10,808 nucleotides of DNA. Source: Caldilinea sp. Lineage in GTDB: Bacteria; Chloroflexota; Anaerolineae; Caldilineales; Caldilineaceae. The notes below the pieces were generated by a model. That model saw only the letters and a program-made list of their open reading frames with translations, was not told the DNA's origin and searched no databases. Where the stretch lies: contig JANWYX010000355.1 of NCBI GenBank assembly GCA_025055055.1, positions 1 to 10,808 on the forward strand. The letters are read 5' to 3'. Positions 1-10,808 of this stretch are shown here, piece by piece. The position numbers were made by a program, and so were the translations under genes. The first letter of the stretch is position 1; the number at the start of each line of letters is the position of its first letter.

Positions 1-1
1 A

Positions 2-1144
2 GCAAAGATGAGAGCTTCAACAGGCGCTCAGGGCGCAGTGGCCGGCGACGCGTTCGCAACGATGCAAACGGCGACGTTGCAAACGCAAGGAGCCCCCACC
101 GGCTTTCAGATGACGCCGCCCGCTCTCCCGCCCGAGGTGACGCAGGTTTATCTTCCTTGCAAACTTGAGGAGCGCGACGCCATCCGTATCGCAGAGCAGC
201 GCGCCGGAGGACGCATCGAGGTAAAAGGCGTGCAGCTTCTCTACGAAGCGGGCATCCTCGGCGCTGCGACGGTGCGTTTTGTCGACCAGAAGCGCAACAT
301 CGACATCCAGACGGAAATGACGTTGTTGGTGCAGGGCGGCCGTCAATTGACCGGCCTGGATTGGGGGCGCGCAGAGGCGCTCCCGATAACGGCGTCCAAG
401 CTATCCACAACCCCTGCATCGGTGGAAGAGCGGCAGGGCCCGTTCTATGCATCGCTGCCCGAAGGCGCCGCCACTCCCAGGGCGCTCGCGAGCGCCTCCC
501 GCGACCTGGCGGACTGGCTATATTACAACGCTCGCTATGATTTCTTCGTGCACCCCGAGTTAGGCCTCACGCGGCGCCCGGACGAAGATGACCGCTCGTT
601 CAATATTCGGCTGCAGCAGGCCGCGCGCGAGCGTCGCGACGCCGAAGTGGATCGGCTGCGCGTTCGCATGGAAAAAGAAATCGAACGCGTCGCCGAGCGA
701 CTCGAGCGCGAACAACAGACGTTGGCTACGGAGCAGGCAAGGGCGCAGGCCAAGCAGACCGAGCAATGGGTCAATATCGGCGAAAGCGTGCTGAGTTTCT
801 TTATGGGGCGCAGGTCGATGCGCTCCTTCTCCAGCGCCACCAGCAAATGGAGCCAGACCCAGCAGGCTTCCATGCGCGTCGACCAGCGGAAACAAAATAT
901 TGCTCGCCTTGCAGAAGAAAAACAGAAGCTGGAAGAGAAGCTGCAGGCCGAGATCGATGCCATCGTCAGCCGCTGGGAGGATATTCTGGACAACCTCGTC
1001 ACCGAAACGGTCAAACCGCGACGCACCGACGTCAACGTACGTGCGGTGACGCTGGCCTGGGTGCCGCTCTGGCGCGTGAGCTATGAGGTTGAGGGCCGCG
1101 AGGAAGCAACGACGGTTCCTGCCTATGTCGAGCCTGAACGCTGA
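2..1144 (+). CDS. C-terminal part of a probable HerA-like ATPase / coiled-coil protein (5' end outside window)
   Basis: The frame is open to the window edge, and the first Met codon (position 8) has no visible upstream context, so this is probably the tail of a longer protein. Numbering from that Met (378 residues), residues 1-45 are low in complexity and rich in Ala, Thr, Gln and Pro. A compact alpha/beta-like region follows at about 46-115. Charged heptad-like coiled coils lie at about 205-252 and 292-325, split by a Gly/Arg/Ser-rich turn around FFMGRRS (264-270). The end has a WVPLWRVSYE-type strand (351-360). A double coiled coil interrupted by a 'FxxGRRS' segment resembles, from memory, the region after the ATPase core in HerA/DUF87-type ATP-binding proteins of Chloroflexota and other bacteria. 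No Walker motif is inside the window, so the ATPase assignment is inference. The GNAT gene starts 1 nt after the stop, suggesting co-transcription. Confidence 0.6.
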   Translation, partial: AKMRASTGAQGAVAGDAFATMQTATLQTQGAPTGFQMTPPALPPEVTQVYLPCKLEERDAIRIAEQRAGGRIEVKGVQLLYEAGILGAATVRFVDQKRNIDIQTEMTLLVQGGRQLTGLDWGRAEALPITASKLSTTPASVEERQGPFYASLPEGAATPRALASASRDLADWLYYNARYDFFVHPELGLTRRPDEDDRSFNIRLQQAARERRDAEVDRLRVRMEKEIERVAERLEREQQTLATEQARAQAKQTEQWVNIGESVLSFFMGRRSMRSFSSATSKWSQTQQASMRVDQRKQNIARLAEEKQKLEEKLQAEIDAIVSRWEDILDNLVTETVKPRRTDVNVRAVTLAWVPLWRVSYEVEGREEATTVPAYVEPER

Positions 1145-1145
1145 T

Positions 1146-1781
<636 letters not shown>

Positions 1782-1818
1782 TCGCTCGATTGTCCGCCGT
1801 TTCCCTCGCGTTGTGCGT

Positions 1819-1840
1819 CTACGCTACAATGGCGTAGCGT
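1819..1840 (+). promoter_or_regulatory. possible promoter -10 and small inverted repeat just before the glycosyltransferase start
   Basis: The 59-nt gap between the GNAT stop and the next ATG contains TACAAT (1825-1830), one base from the consensus -10 box, placed 10 nt before the ATG at 1841. No convincing -35 lies at the usual distance. A start of transcription about 7 nt after the box would give an almost leaderless mRNA, which fits the absence of a Shine-Dalgarno. The same bases form two alternative hairpins: CTACGC 1819-1824 with GCGTAG 1832-1837, or ACGCTA 1821-1826 with TAGCGT 1835-1840. Either reading is tentative. Confidence 0.28.
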
Positions 1841-4508
<2,668 letters not shown>

Positions 4509-4512
<4 letters not shown>

Positions 4513-4970
4513 GCGAATCCATCGCATCCTTGCTCCTCTCTACAGCCCCGGGGCTTTATCGTTGGCCGACGTCGCTTTCTGTGCGCAATCTGGCGCAGGC
4601 GGTGGAGGCGCTCGGCTGGCGTCTTTTCCATCTGGACGGGCGCCGCGCGCGCGACAAAATGAGCTTTCTGCGCGCCGCAGCGGCGGCGATGGCGTTCCCC
4701 GACTATTTTGGCGAAAACTGGGACGCTTTTGAGGAATGCATCAATGATCTGGCTTGGGCGCCTGCCTCCGGCTATGTGCTGCTATACGAGCACGTCTGGT
4801 GGTTTGCGTGCGTTCACCCGGTGGAGTGGCGCATCGCCAAGGACATTTTGCAGGATGCCTGCACGAATTGGGCGCAGCAAGATGTGAAATTTTTTGTGCT
4901 CTTGCGCCATACGCATGGGTGCAGTGGGGTTGACGCCGCGCTGCATGCCGTGAAGGGCTCATTCATCTAA
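4509..4970 (+). CDS. barstar-family ribonuclease inhibitor
   Basis: A 153-residue cytoplasmic protein with no signal or membrane segment. The centre carries the barstar signature: a FHLDGRRARDK strand/loop (40-50), then FPDYFGENWDAFEECINDL (63-81), matching the barstar PEYYGENLDALWDCL helix. D72 and E76 fall where barstar Asp35 and Asp39 plug the barnase active site, so the inhibitory face appears intact. A strand KFFVLLRHT (127-135) matches the C-terminal beta strand. The protein is longer than classical barstar (about 90 residues), with about 35 extra residues at the N-terminus and about 18 at the C-terminus. Its ATGA start overlaps the RNase stop, so inhibitor and nuclease are made together. 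The likely role is to neutralise RNase that has not yet left the cytoplasm. Its last 12 nt overlap the end of the opposing phosphatase gene. Confidence 0.92.
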
Positions 4971-5510
4971 AAGCGACCTATGCTGAGACCACCTGCGCAC
5001 CATCTCACATTGCGCCCAAGTCTCCGGCGAGGCGCGAGAGGCGTTGGGCAGTTCCTTGCGAAGTCGAGCGATCGTTGCAAGTGCCTCGTCGCCGCTCATC
5101 CCATGCTGCACGAGATAACAACCGATCACCACCCCTGTCCGCCCGACGCCGCCGAAGCAATGCACGTAGATGGTTTGCCCCGCCTGCAATGCAGCGTCGA
5201 TACGGATGAGAATGGCTTGCATCTGCGCCGCTGAAGGCGTCCCCATGTCGGGAATCGGCGAGTTCCAGTGCTCTATATTGCGTCCGAGAAGAGTTGCCTG
5301 TTCGAGCAGCAGGGGCCAATAGGGGCGGAGGTTATATTCTCCGGGTTCTGTCAGGTCCACAAGGATGTCTACGCCCATATCGAGCAATGCTGCCACGCGT
5401 CGTTGCGCCGTCGGGAGATCGGCGGCGCATGGATAAGGCCCGGCCAACAGACGGGGCGCCACCCGATAGGCGCCGGGCAGATCGATGTGTAGGGGATGGG
5501 CGTCATTCAT
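4959..5510 (-). CDS. cysteine-based dual-specificity / tyrosine phosphatase-like protein
   Basis: A 183-residue soluble protein with the Cys-phosphatase P-loop HCFGGVGRT (117-125): nucleophile C118, phosphate-binding R124. It is preceded by DLTEP (52-56) and PIPDMG (85-90), where D88 is a candidate general acid. The fold should remove phosphate from Tyr/Ser/Thr residues or from a phosphorylated small molecule; the substrate is unknown. An open frame continues 24 codons further upstream, but I chose the ATG at 5510 because it forms an ATGA overlap with the histidine-kinase stop and gives the expected start of this family fold (short N-terminus, then AYRVAPRLLAGPYP). This is the last gene of the minus-strand run. 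Pairing with a kinase gene suggests a signalling role, but Cys-phosphatases do not normally act on phospho-His/Asp, so a direct link is uncertain. Confidence 0.85.
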   Translation of the reverse strand: MNDAHPLHIDLPGAYRVAPRLLAGPYPCAADLPTAQRRVAALLDMGVDILVDLTEPGEYNLRPYWPLLLEQATLLGRNIEHWNSPIPDMGTPSAAQMQAILIRIDAALQAGQTIYVHCFGGVGRTGVVIGCYLVQHGMSGDEALATIARLRKELPNASRASPETWAQCEMVRRWSQHRSLLDE

Positions 5511-7216
5511 GGTGTTGTTTCCATATCCAGAGGCAGCGCCACAAAGAATGTGGACCCTTTGCCCGGCTCGCTCGTCGCCCAAATGCGGCCGCCGTGCGCC
5601 TCAACGATCGCCTTGGCCAGGTACAGCCCAAGACCGGCGCCTGCCGTCGAGCGCCGTAAAGAGCTGTCCACGCGATAGAAACGGTCGAATATCTTCGGCA
5701 ATTCTGAAGGGGGGATGCCGATACCCTGGTCGGCGACATAGACGATCACGTAAGTCCCCTTCGGAAGCTGCTCTGGCAGCTCGATGGGGGGGCGTCCGTC
5801 CATGTCTTCGGCGCGCCCATCCCCAATGCGCTGCACCCATCCGCCGATGCGAATGACGCCGCCTTGAGGGGAATACTTGATTGCATTATTGAGCAGGTTC
5901 GTGAACACCTGGCGCAGTCGTTCTTCATCTCCCCACACGTAAGGCAACGGTTCGTCAAACGCCACTTCGATGCGATGATGATTGGTCTGTGTGCGATATG
6001 CGTCGGCGACCTTTCGCAGCAGCGCATCGAGCGCAACGTCGCCCAATTCCAATTTCAAGCCCTTGGCCTGAATACGACTGACGTCGAGCAAGTTGTTGAT
6101 CAGCGCCTCCAGACGATCGGCCTCTTCCTCGATAATGTGCAAACCGGCTCGTGCGGTCTCCGCATCCCACTGTGCATCTTCGCGCGCCAACGTCTGTGCG
6201 TAGCCTTTGATCAAGGCAACCGGAGTCTTGAGCTCATGGCTGATGATCGAGGTGAAGATGGACTTCATCTCTTCTTCTTCGCGGAAGCGGGTGATGTCGT
6301 GGACGTTGACGATGATATTGATCAACCGGCCGCTCTCCGAGTACAGCGGAGTAAAGGTCACCGACAGCACCAACCGCTTGTCCCCGGGGCGAATCAATTC
6401 ACCTTCGCAACGGAGATGCGGAGCGGAGAAATGCCCGGTGTAGCTTTCATCACCACAGAAATCGACCCCGCTCGTAACCACCAGTGGCAACACCGCGTTG
6501 CAGGGGCGCCCGATCGCTTCTTCGGGAGACACGCCCACCATCGTTGCTAACGCCTGATTGACAGCCACAACGATGCGATCGCGAGTCAGGATCATAATGC
6601 CGTCGGCGCTATTGTTGAGGATGGTGATCAAGCGACTGCGCTCGGCGTTGAGCAATGTGTATAGGCGCGCGTTGCGCACTGCAATTGCCGCCTGGTCGGC
6701 GAACCCTTGCAGAAATTGCCAGTCTAGCTGAGAGAAGGCGTAATTCCCGCGGAACAGATAGATGACGCCGAGCAAGTCTTCTTCAAAGAGCAGCGGCAAC
6801 ACGATGACCTGGCCTAGCCTAATGCCGAGATCGGCTTCCACCTGATGCACCCGGCTCGACAGATCGATCGCAAGCGGCTTTCCCACTTCTGTGTTGGCGA
6901 CAGCCTCCTGTACCAGCCGCATCGCTGTGGTATCGAGCAGCGGCTCGAAATAGGGCAGCGCTTCGGTAGGGATGGCGTACAGAGCACGCACCTGAAAGCG
7001 AGGCGTCGCCGAAAGCGCCGGGTCGAACAACGTGTGTTCGGATTGCAAAAGGATCATCCCCGCCGGCGCGCCGACCATCTGGGCGGCGCTGCGCAAGATC
7101 AACTCGAGCAGGCTGGGCAAGTCCAGCCGCGACGTCATCGCACGAGAAATCCGCAGCAGGAACTCCAATTGTCGAAGCTGATAGGCGGTCAGCAGGGTGG
7201 GAACGTTGGCAGACAT
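5507..7216 (-). CDS. soluble GAF-PAS sensor histidine kinase
   Basis: A 569-residue hybrid-sensor-free kinase with no transmembrane segment. Order: a leading helix (8-30), a GAF domain (about 32-185), a linker helix (185-200), a PAS domain (about 195-310), HisKA with the H-box ISHELKTP (325-332; phospho-acceptor H327), and HATPase_c. The ATPase domain shows the N-box around TNLLNNAIKYSP (439-450), G1 DQGIG (496-500), the F-box FDRFYR (510-515) and G2 GAGLGL (526-531), so it should be active. An Asp/Glu/Pro-rich insert lies at about 465-487. It would autophosphorylate and pass phosphate to a response regulator, but none is encoded in the window, so it is an orphan here. The ligand of GAF/PAS is unknown; C254 and C270 in the PAS region are the only cysteines. 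It starts 7 nt after the cdd stop and overlaps the phosphatase start by 4 nt. Confidence 0.93.
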   Translation of the reverse strand: MSANVPTLLTAYQLRQLEFLLRISRAMTSRLDLPSLLELILRSAAQMVGAPAGMILLQSEHTLFDPALSATPRFQVRALYAIPTEALPYFEPLLDTTAMRLVQEAVANTEVGKPLAIDLSSRVHQVEADLGIRLGQVIVLPLLFEEDLLGVIYLFRGNYAFSQLDWQFLQGFADQAAIAVRNARLYTLLNAERSRLITILNNSADGIMILTRDRIVVAVNQALATMVGVSPEEAIGRPCNAVLPLVVTSGVDFCGDESYTGHFSAPHLRCEGELIRPGDKRLVLSVTFTPLYSESGRLINIIVNVHDITRFREEEEMKSIFTSIISHELKTPVALIKGYAQTLAREDAQWDAETARAGLHIIEEEADRLEALINNLLDVSRIQAKGLKLELGDVALDALLRKVADAYRTQTNHHRIEVAFDEPLPYVWGDEERLRQVFTNLLNNAIKYSPQGGVIRIGGWVQRIGDGRAEDMDGRPPIELPEQLPKGTYVIVYVADQGIGIPPSELPKIFDRFYRVDSSLRRSTAGAGLGLYLAKAIVEAHGGRIWATSEPGKGSTFFVALPLDMETTP

Positions 7217-7223
7217 TCGTCAC

Positions 7224-7615
7224 TCACGCCAGCAGGCTGGCATTGTCGAAGCCATCGGGCAATAGGGCACGCACCGTCGTGGTGCGGTAGGCGCCGGTTT
7301 CATCGGCGATGTACACAACCATATCCGGCCCCAACTCGATCATCACCTGACGGCAAGCGCCGCAAGGAGAGCCGCCGTTGCGCGTCACAACAGCTATGGC
7401 GACGAAGCGGCGTTTGCCGTGGGCGACGGCTGCTGTCAGGGCGACGCGTTCGGCGCAGATCGTGGCGGGATAGGCCGCATTCTCGACGTTGCACCCCGGA
7501 AACACCTCGCCGTCTTCAGTCAGAACAGCCGCTCCGACGGCATAATTGCTATACGGTGCATAGGCGTGCTGACGGGCCTGCATGGCCGCCCAGATCAATT
7601 CGGCTGGATTCAGAT

Positions 7616-7619
<4 letters not shown>
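7224..7619 (-). CDS. cdd: cytidine deaminase, homotetrameric type
   Basis: A 131-residue protein, the usual length of the small tetrameric cytidine deaminases. It hydrolytically deaminates cytidine and deoxycytidine to uridine and deoxyuridine in pyrimidine salvage. The substrate-binding NVENAAY (44-50) and the zinc motifs CAE (55-57) and PCGAC (85-89) are intact: C55, C86 and C89 as zinc ligands and E57 as proton shuttle. The frame is open 11 codons further upstream, but the ATG at 7619 makes an ATGA overlap with the preceding CNNM/CBS gene and leaves the standard N-terminus. No strong Shine-Dalgarno is visible, which fits translational coupling. A CBS-type haemolysin-family gene next to cdd is a common arrangement in bacteria (often with ybeY and era), but ybeY and era are not in this window. 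Confidence 0.95.
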
Positions 7620-8956
<1,337 letters not shown>

Positions 8957-8959
8957 AAT

Positions 8960-10342
8960 TTATTCCTCCGTAAATTCCTCTGAAGGCGTCCTGTCGTCCA
9001 CCTTGCGCACCCGCGCCGGCACGCCGTAGGCCGTAGCGTGCGCCGGGATGTCTCGCGTGACGACGGAGCCGGCGCCGGTGCGGGCGAACTCACCCACTAC
9101 GACCGGGGCTACAAGCATGGTGTCGCTGCCGATAAAAGCATGATCGCCAATAATTGTTTTCGATTTGTGAACGCCATCATAATTGCACGTGATCGTGCCT
9201 GCACCGATATTGACGTGTGCACCGATTTCGGCGTTGCCGATGTAGCTAAAGTGGCCCATCTTGACGCCGGGCCCAAGATAACTGTCCTTCACTTCGCCGA
9301 AATTGCCTATGTGCACATTCTCTCCTAAATGAGCGCCTTTGCGCAGATGGCTGAAGGGACCGATCTCCGCCCCTTGGTCCATACGGGCCTGCTCCAGCAC
9401 AGAATAGACGACGCGACACCGATCGGCGATGTGAGTGTCGATGATCTGGCTGTACGGTCCGATCGTACAGTTGCGACCGATCACCGTAGCGCCTTGCAAG
9501 AGACAACCGGGCCAGATGGTCGTATCGGCGCCGATCTGCACGGTGTCTTCAATGTACGTGGAGAGCGGATCGACGATGGTCACGCCTTCCAGCATATGGC
9601 GCTCCAAAATGCGGCGGCGCAAAATTGCCTCCGCTTCTGCAAGATGAACGCGATTGTTTACGCCATAGACGTCCTCAAGTGGCGCTTCCAATGTGATGAT
9701 CTGTCGTCCCTGATTCGCCGCCATGGACACCAGATCGGTCAAGTAATACTCCCCCTTCGCACTTTGGGGAATGTATGGAAGGTTCTGGCGCAGCCAGGCG
9801 GCGTGAAAACAATAGACCCCGGGGTTCAGTTCCTGAATTGCCAGCTGCTCAGGAGTGCAATCCGCTTCTTCCACAATTGCTGCGACGCTTCCGTCGCTGC
9901 GCCGCACGATGCGACCAAATCCCTGGGGATTTTCACGCCGGATCGTTAGCATCGCGATCGCCGGCGTCGAACTGGATGCATGCACCCGATACAAATCCAG
10001 AAGACGGCGCAAGGTCTCCCGAGTAAGCAACGGCATGTCGGCATAGGTGACGACTACGGCGTCAGCGTCCTGCTCTACAGACGGCAAGGCCTGCAAAACG
10101 GCATGACCCGTCCCTAACTGTTCTCGTTGTTCAGCATAGACAGCGCGATTTTGCAGATAAGAGCGAACCAATTCCTGACCATGTCCGACGACAACGATCG
10201 GCGGACCGTCCACGAGCGATTCTACGGCGCGTATTGCCCAGTCGATCATCGGCCGTCCCATCAAAGGGTGCATTACCTTGGGATATTCTGATTTCATGCG
10301 CGTGCCGTATCCGGCAGCGAGAAGAACAGCAGTTATTTTCAT
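8960..10342 (-). CDS. glmU: bifunctional N-acetylglucosamine-1-phosphate uridyltransferase / glucosamine-1-phosphate acetyltransferase
   Basis: A 460-residue cytoplasmic enzyme making UDP-GlcNAc, first by acetylating glucosamine-1-phosphate and then by coupling to UTP, for peptidoglycan and other glycans. The N-terminal pyrophosphorylase domain (1-230) has LAAGYGTRMKS (8-18) with PKVMH (21-25), the QLGTGHAV uridine-binding region (75-82) and YADMPLL (100-106; D102 a metal ligand). The C-terminal left-handed beta helix (about 250-445) has repeated hexapeptides, the YIGNAEIG and NIGAGTITCNYDG stretch (367-390) and H364 as the acetyltransfer base equivalent. Length and motifs match the family fully, with no sign of decay. 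First gene of the five-gene minus-strand run. There is no clear Shine-Dalgarno before the ATG. A promoter at 10604-10633 and a hairpin at 10425-10459 lie in its upstream region. Confidence 0.97.
   Translation of the reverse strand: MKITAVLLAAGYGTRMKSEYPKVMHPLMGRPMIDWAIRAVESLVDGPPIVVVGHGQELVRSYLQNRAVYAEQREQLGTGHAVLQALPSVEQDADAVVVTYADMPLLTRETLRRLLDLYRVHASSSTPAIAMLTIRRENPQGFGRIVRRSDGSVAAIVEEADCTPEQLAIQELNPGVYCFHAAWLRQNLPYIPQSAKGEYYLTDLVSMAANQGRQIITLEAPLEDVYGVNNRVHLAEAEAILRRRILERHMLEGVTIVDPLSTYIEDTVQIGADTTIWPGCLLQGATVIGRNCTIGPYSQIIDTHIADRCRVVYSVLEQARMDQGAEIGPFSHLRKGAHLGENVHIGNFGEVKDSYLGPGVKMGHFSYIGNAEIGAHVNIGAGTITCNYDGVHKSKTIIGDHAFIGSDTMLVAPVVVGEFARTGAGSVVTRDIPAHATAYGVPARVRKVDDRTPSEEFTEE
8964..8969 (-). 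promoter_or_regulatory. Shine-Dalgarno deciding the GTG start of the CNNM/CBS gene
   Basis: Reading on the minus strand, GGAGGA lies 7 nt before the GTG at 8956 and inside the last codons of glmU. It is the strongest ribosome binding site in the minus-strand run and supports GTG over any downstream start. Confidence 0.75.
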
Positions 10343-10419
10343 AAATCTATTTGCATCGATGTGAGCTGTAGAGTCGCAATGGAGAAAGCTTTAAGAACTC
10401 AATTAGAGAGTCAACGCGC

Positions 10420-10459
10420 AAAAACATCATCAAGTTTTTCATCGAAAAACTCGATGATG
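10420..10459 (-). terminator. strong hairpin followed by T-run, reading toward glmU (terminator or leader attenuator)
   Basis: The arms 10425-10440 and 10444-10459 are each 16 nt, pair at 15 of 16 positions and enclose a 3-nt loop. On the minus strand the hairpin is followed at once by TTTTT (10424-10420), as in a Rho-independent terminator; on the plus strand no T-run follows. The stem is AT-rich for a terminator. It lies 78 nt before the glmU start and downstream of both the 5S gene and the promoter at 10604-10633. It could end rRNA transcription or attenuate glmU. Confidence 0.5.
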
Positions 10460-10483
10460 AAGAGCTTGCAGAGTTTGTAAGTT

Positions 10484-10508
10484 CAGACGGAAACGCAAAT
10501 TTCGTCTG
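10484..10508. repeat. small imperfect inverted repeat
   Basis: CAGACG (10484-10489) pairs with CGTCTG (10503-10508). After a bulged G, AAA (10491-10493) pairs with TTT (10500-10502), leaving a 6-nt loop. It lies between the putative promoter and the terminator-like hairpin and may be part of the same leader structure. No T-run follows on either strand. Confidence 0.35.
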
Positions 10509-10603
10509 TGTTATCAGAAGATGGAAATGTAAGTATGGCGAAATAAGCGGCGGTTCGTCATCCATCAGGTTGTTAATTCAATCAAGATGTCACTTATCTG
10601 TAC

Positions 10604-10633
10604 ATTATATCATAAAACAAGCATACGGGACAA
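10604..10633 (-). promoter_or_regulatory. extended -10 promoter reading toward glmU
   Basis: On the minus strand, TTGTCC (10633-10628) is followed after 18 nt by a perfect TATAAT (10609-10604), which is preceded by TGA and so makes an extended -10 element. Transcription should start near 10597, giving a leader of about 255 nt before glmU that contains both hairpins listed here. The -35 matches the consensus at 4 of 6 positions. Confidence 0.5.
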
Positions 10634-10751
10634 TGAGGGTGAAAAAAGTTGGATGCATACCGTTCTTGAAAAGAGGCAGCCGGAGGTTCGTCTTGAATGG
10701 ATGCTTGCTAAGGAGATGCAATAGCTATGCGTAAAAAGATGAACAACAGAG

Positions 10752-10808
<57 letters not shown>

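Larger units (their letters stand above)
10372..10734 (+). other. unexplained stop-free frame without a normal start (possible gene remnant)
   Basis: In the glmU-5S gap the plus-strand frame from 10372 stays open for 120 codons to a TAA at 10732-10734, in DNA that is AT-richer than the genes. The first 60 codons read like a protein (KNIIKFFIEKLDDEELAEF at about 10423-10479, then FVCVIRRWKCKYGEIS), with a natural mix of charged and hydrophobic residues. However, no ATG, GTG or TTG occurs before about 10570, and the later half is basic and cysteine-rich without obvious sense. I do not recognise a family. It could be the remnant of a gene that lost its start, or chance. The opposing minus-strand frame of 72 codons in the same place is Ser-rich and looks like its shadow. 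Confidence 0.22.

Noticed and set aside
5511..5582. N-terminal 24-codon extension of the phosphatase
   Set aside because: The ATGA overlap with the kinase stop gives a better start, and the extra residues (glycine-rich, no family match) come from the kinase coding region in another frame.
5864..6550. Plus-strand open frame (228 codons) antisense to the histidine kinase
   Set aside because: The sense strand encodes an intact GAF-PAS-HisKA-HATPase protein; the antisense frame has no recognisable motif.
10347..10565. A 72-codon minus-strand frame beginning MDDEPPLIS, upstream of glmU and downstream of the putative promoter
   Set aside because: It is Ser-rich, has no recognisable domain or Shine-Dalgarno, spans the terminator-like hairpin, and looks like the complement of the more protein-like plus-strand frame.
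10705..10751. Possible rRNA terminator directly after 5S (TCTTTTT on the minus strand near 10739-10733)
   Set aside because: The only pairing just before the T-run is a 5-bp CAACA/TGTTG stem that overlaps the 5S end; too weak to call.

Overview
The window carries two convergent gene blocks and the edge of an rRNA operon, in GC-rich DNA (the last ~400 bases are visibly AT-richer). It looks like a chromosomal segment of a free-living bacterium. The family content and style (a HerA-type ATPase tail, a GT39-type membrane glycosyltransferase with a soluble C-terminal domain, a soluble GAF-PAS histidine kinase) suggest Chloroflexota, perhaps near Caldilinea/Anaerolineae. That placement is inference from general resemblance, not from a marker gene.

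Plus strand, 1-4970: the C-terminal part of a large coiled-coil protein (probably a HerA-like ATPase cut by the window edge); a stand-alone GNAT acetyltransferase 1 nt behind it; then, after a 59-nt gap with a possible promoter, three genes linked by 4-nt overlaps. These are a multi-spanning GT39-type glycosyltransferase, a membrane-anchored guanyl-specific ribonuclease of the RNase Sa/barnase superfamily with all catalytic residues kept, and a barstar-family inhibitor. The RNase/barstar pair is the most interesting content: a toxin-immunity type module in which the nuclease appears tethered to the outside of the membrane by a Ser/Thr/Pro/Ala-rich stalk, co-translated with an enzyme type that could in principle glycosylate such a stalk.

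Minus strand, 10342-4959: a tightly packed five-gene run glmU - CNNM/CBS (HlyC/CorC-like) protein - cdd - sensor histidine kinase - dual-specificity-type phosphatase, with junctions of 3-nt gap, 4-nt overlap, 7-nt gap and 4-nt overlap. It combines cell-wall precursor synthesis (UDP-GlcNAc), pyrimidine salvage, a membrane protein of the Mg2+/Co2+ efflux class and a signalling pair with no response regulator in view. The last genes of the two blocks overlap tail to tail by 12 nt.

10343-10751 separates glmU from the 3' end of a 5S rRNA gene (minus strand, running off the window). It holds a good extended -10 promoter reading toward glmU, a strong hairpin followed by a T-run in the same direction (terminator or leader attenuator), a second weaker hairpin, and an unexplained 120-codon stop-free frame on the plus strand that lacks a normal start.
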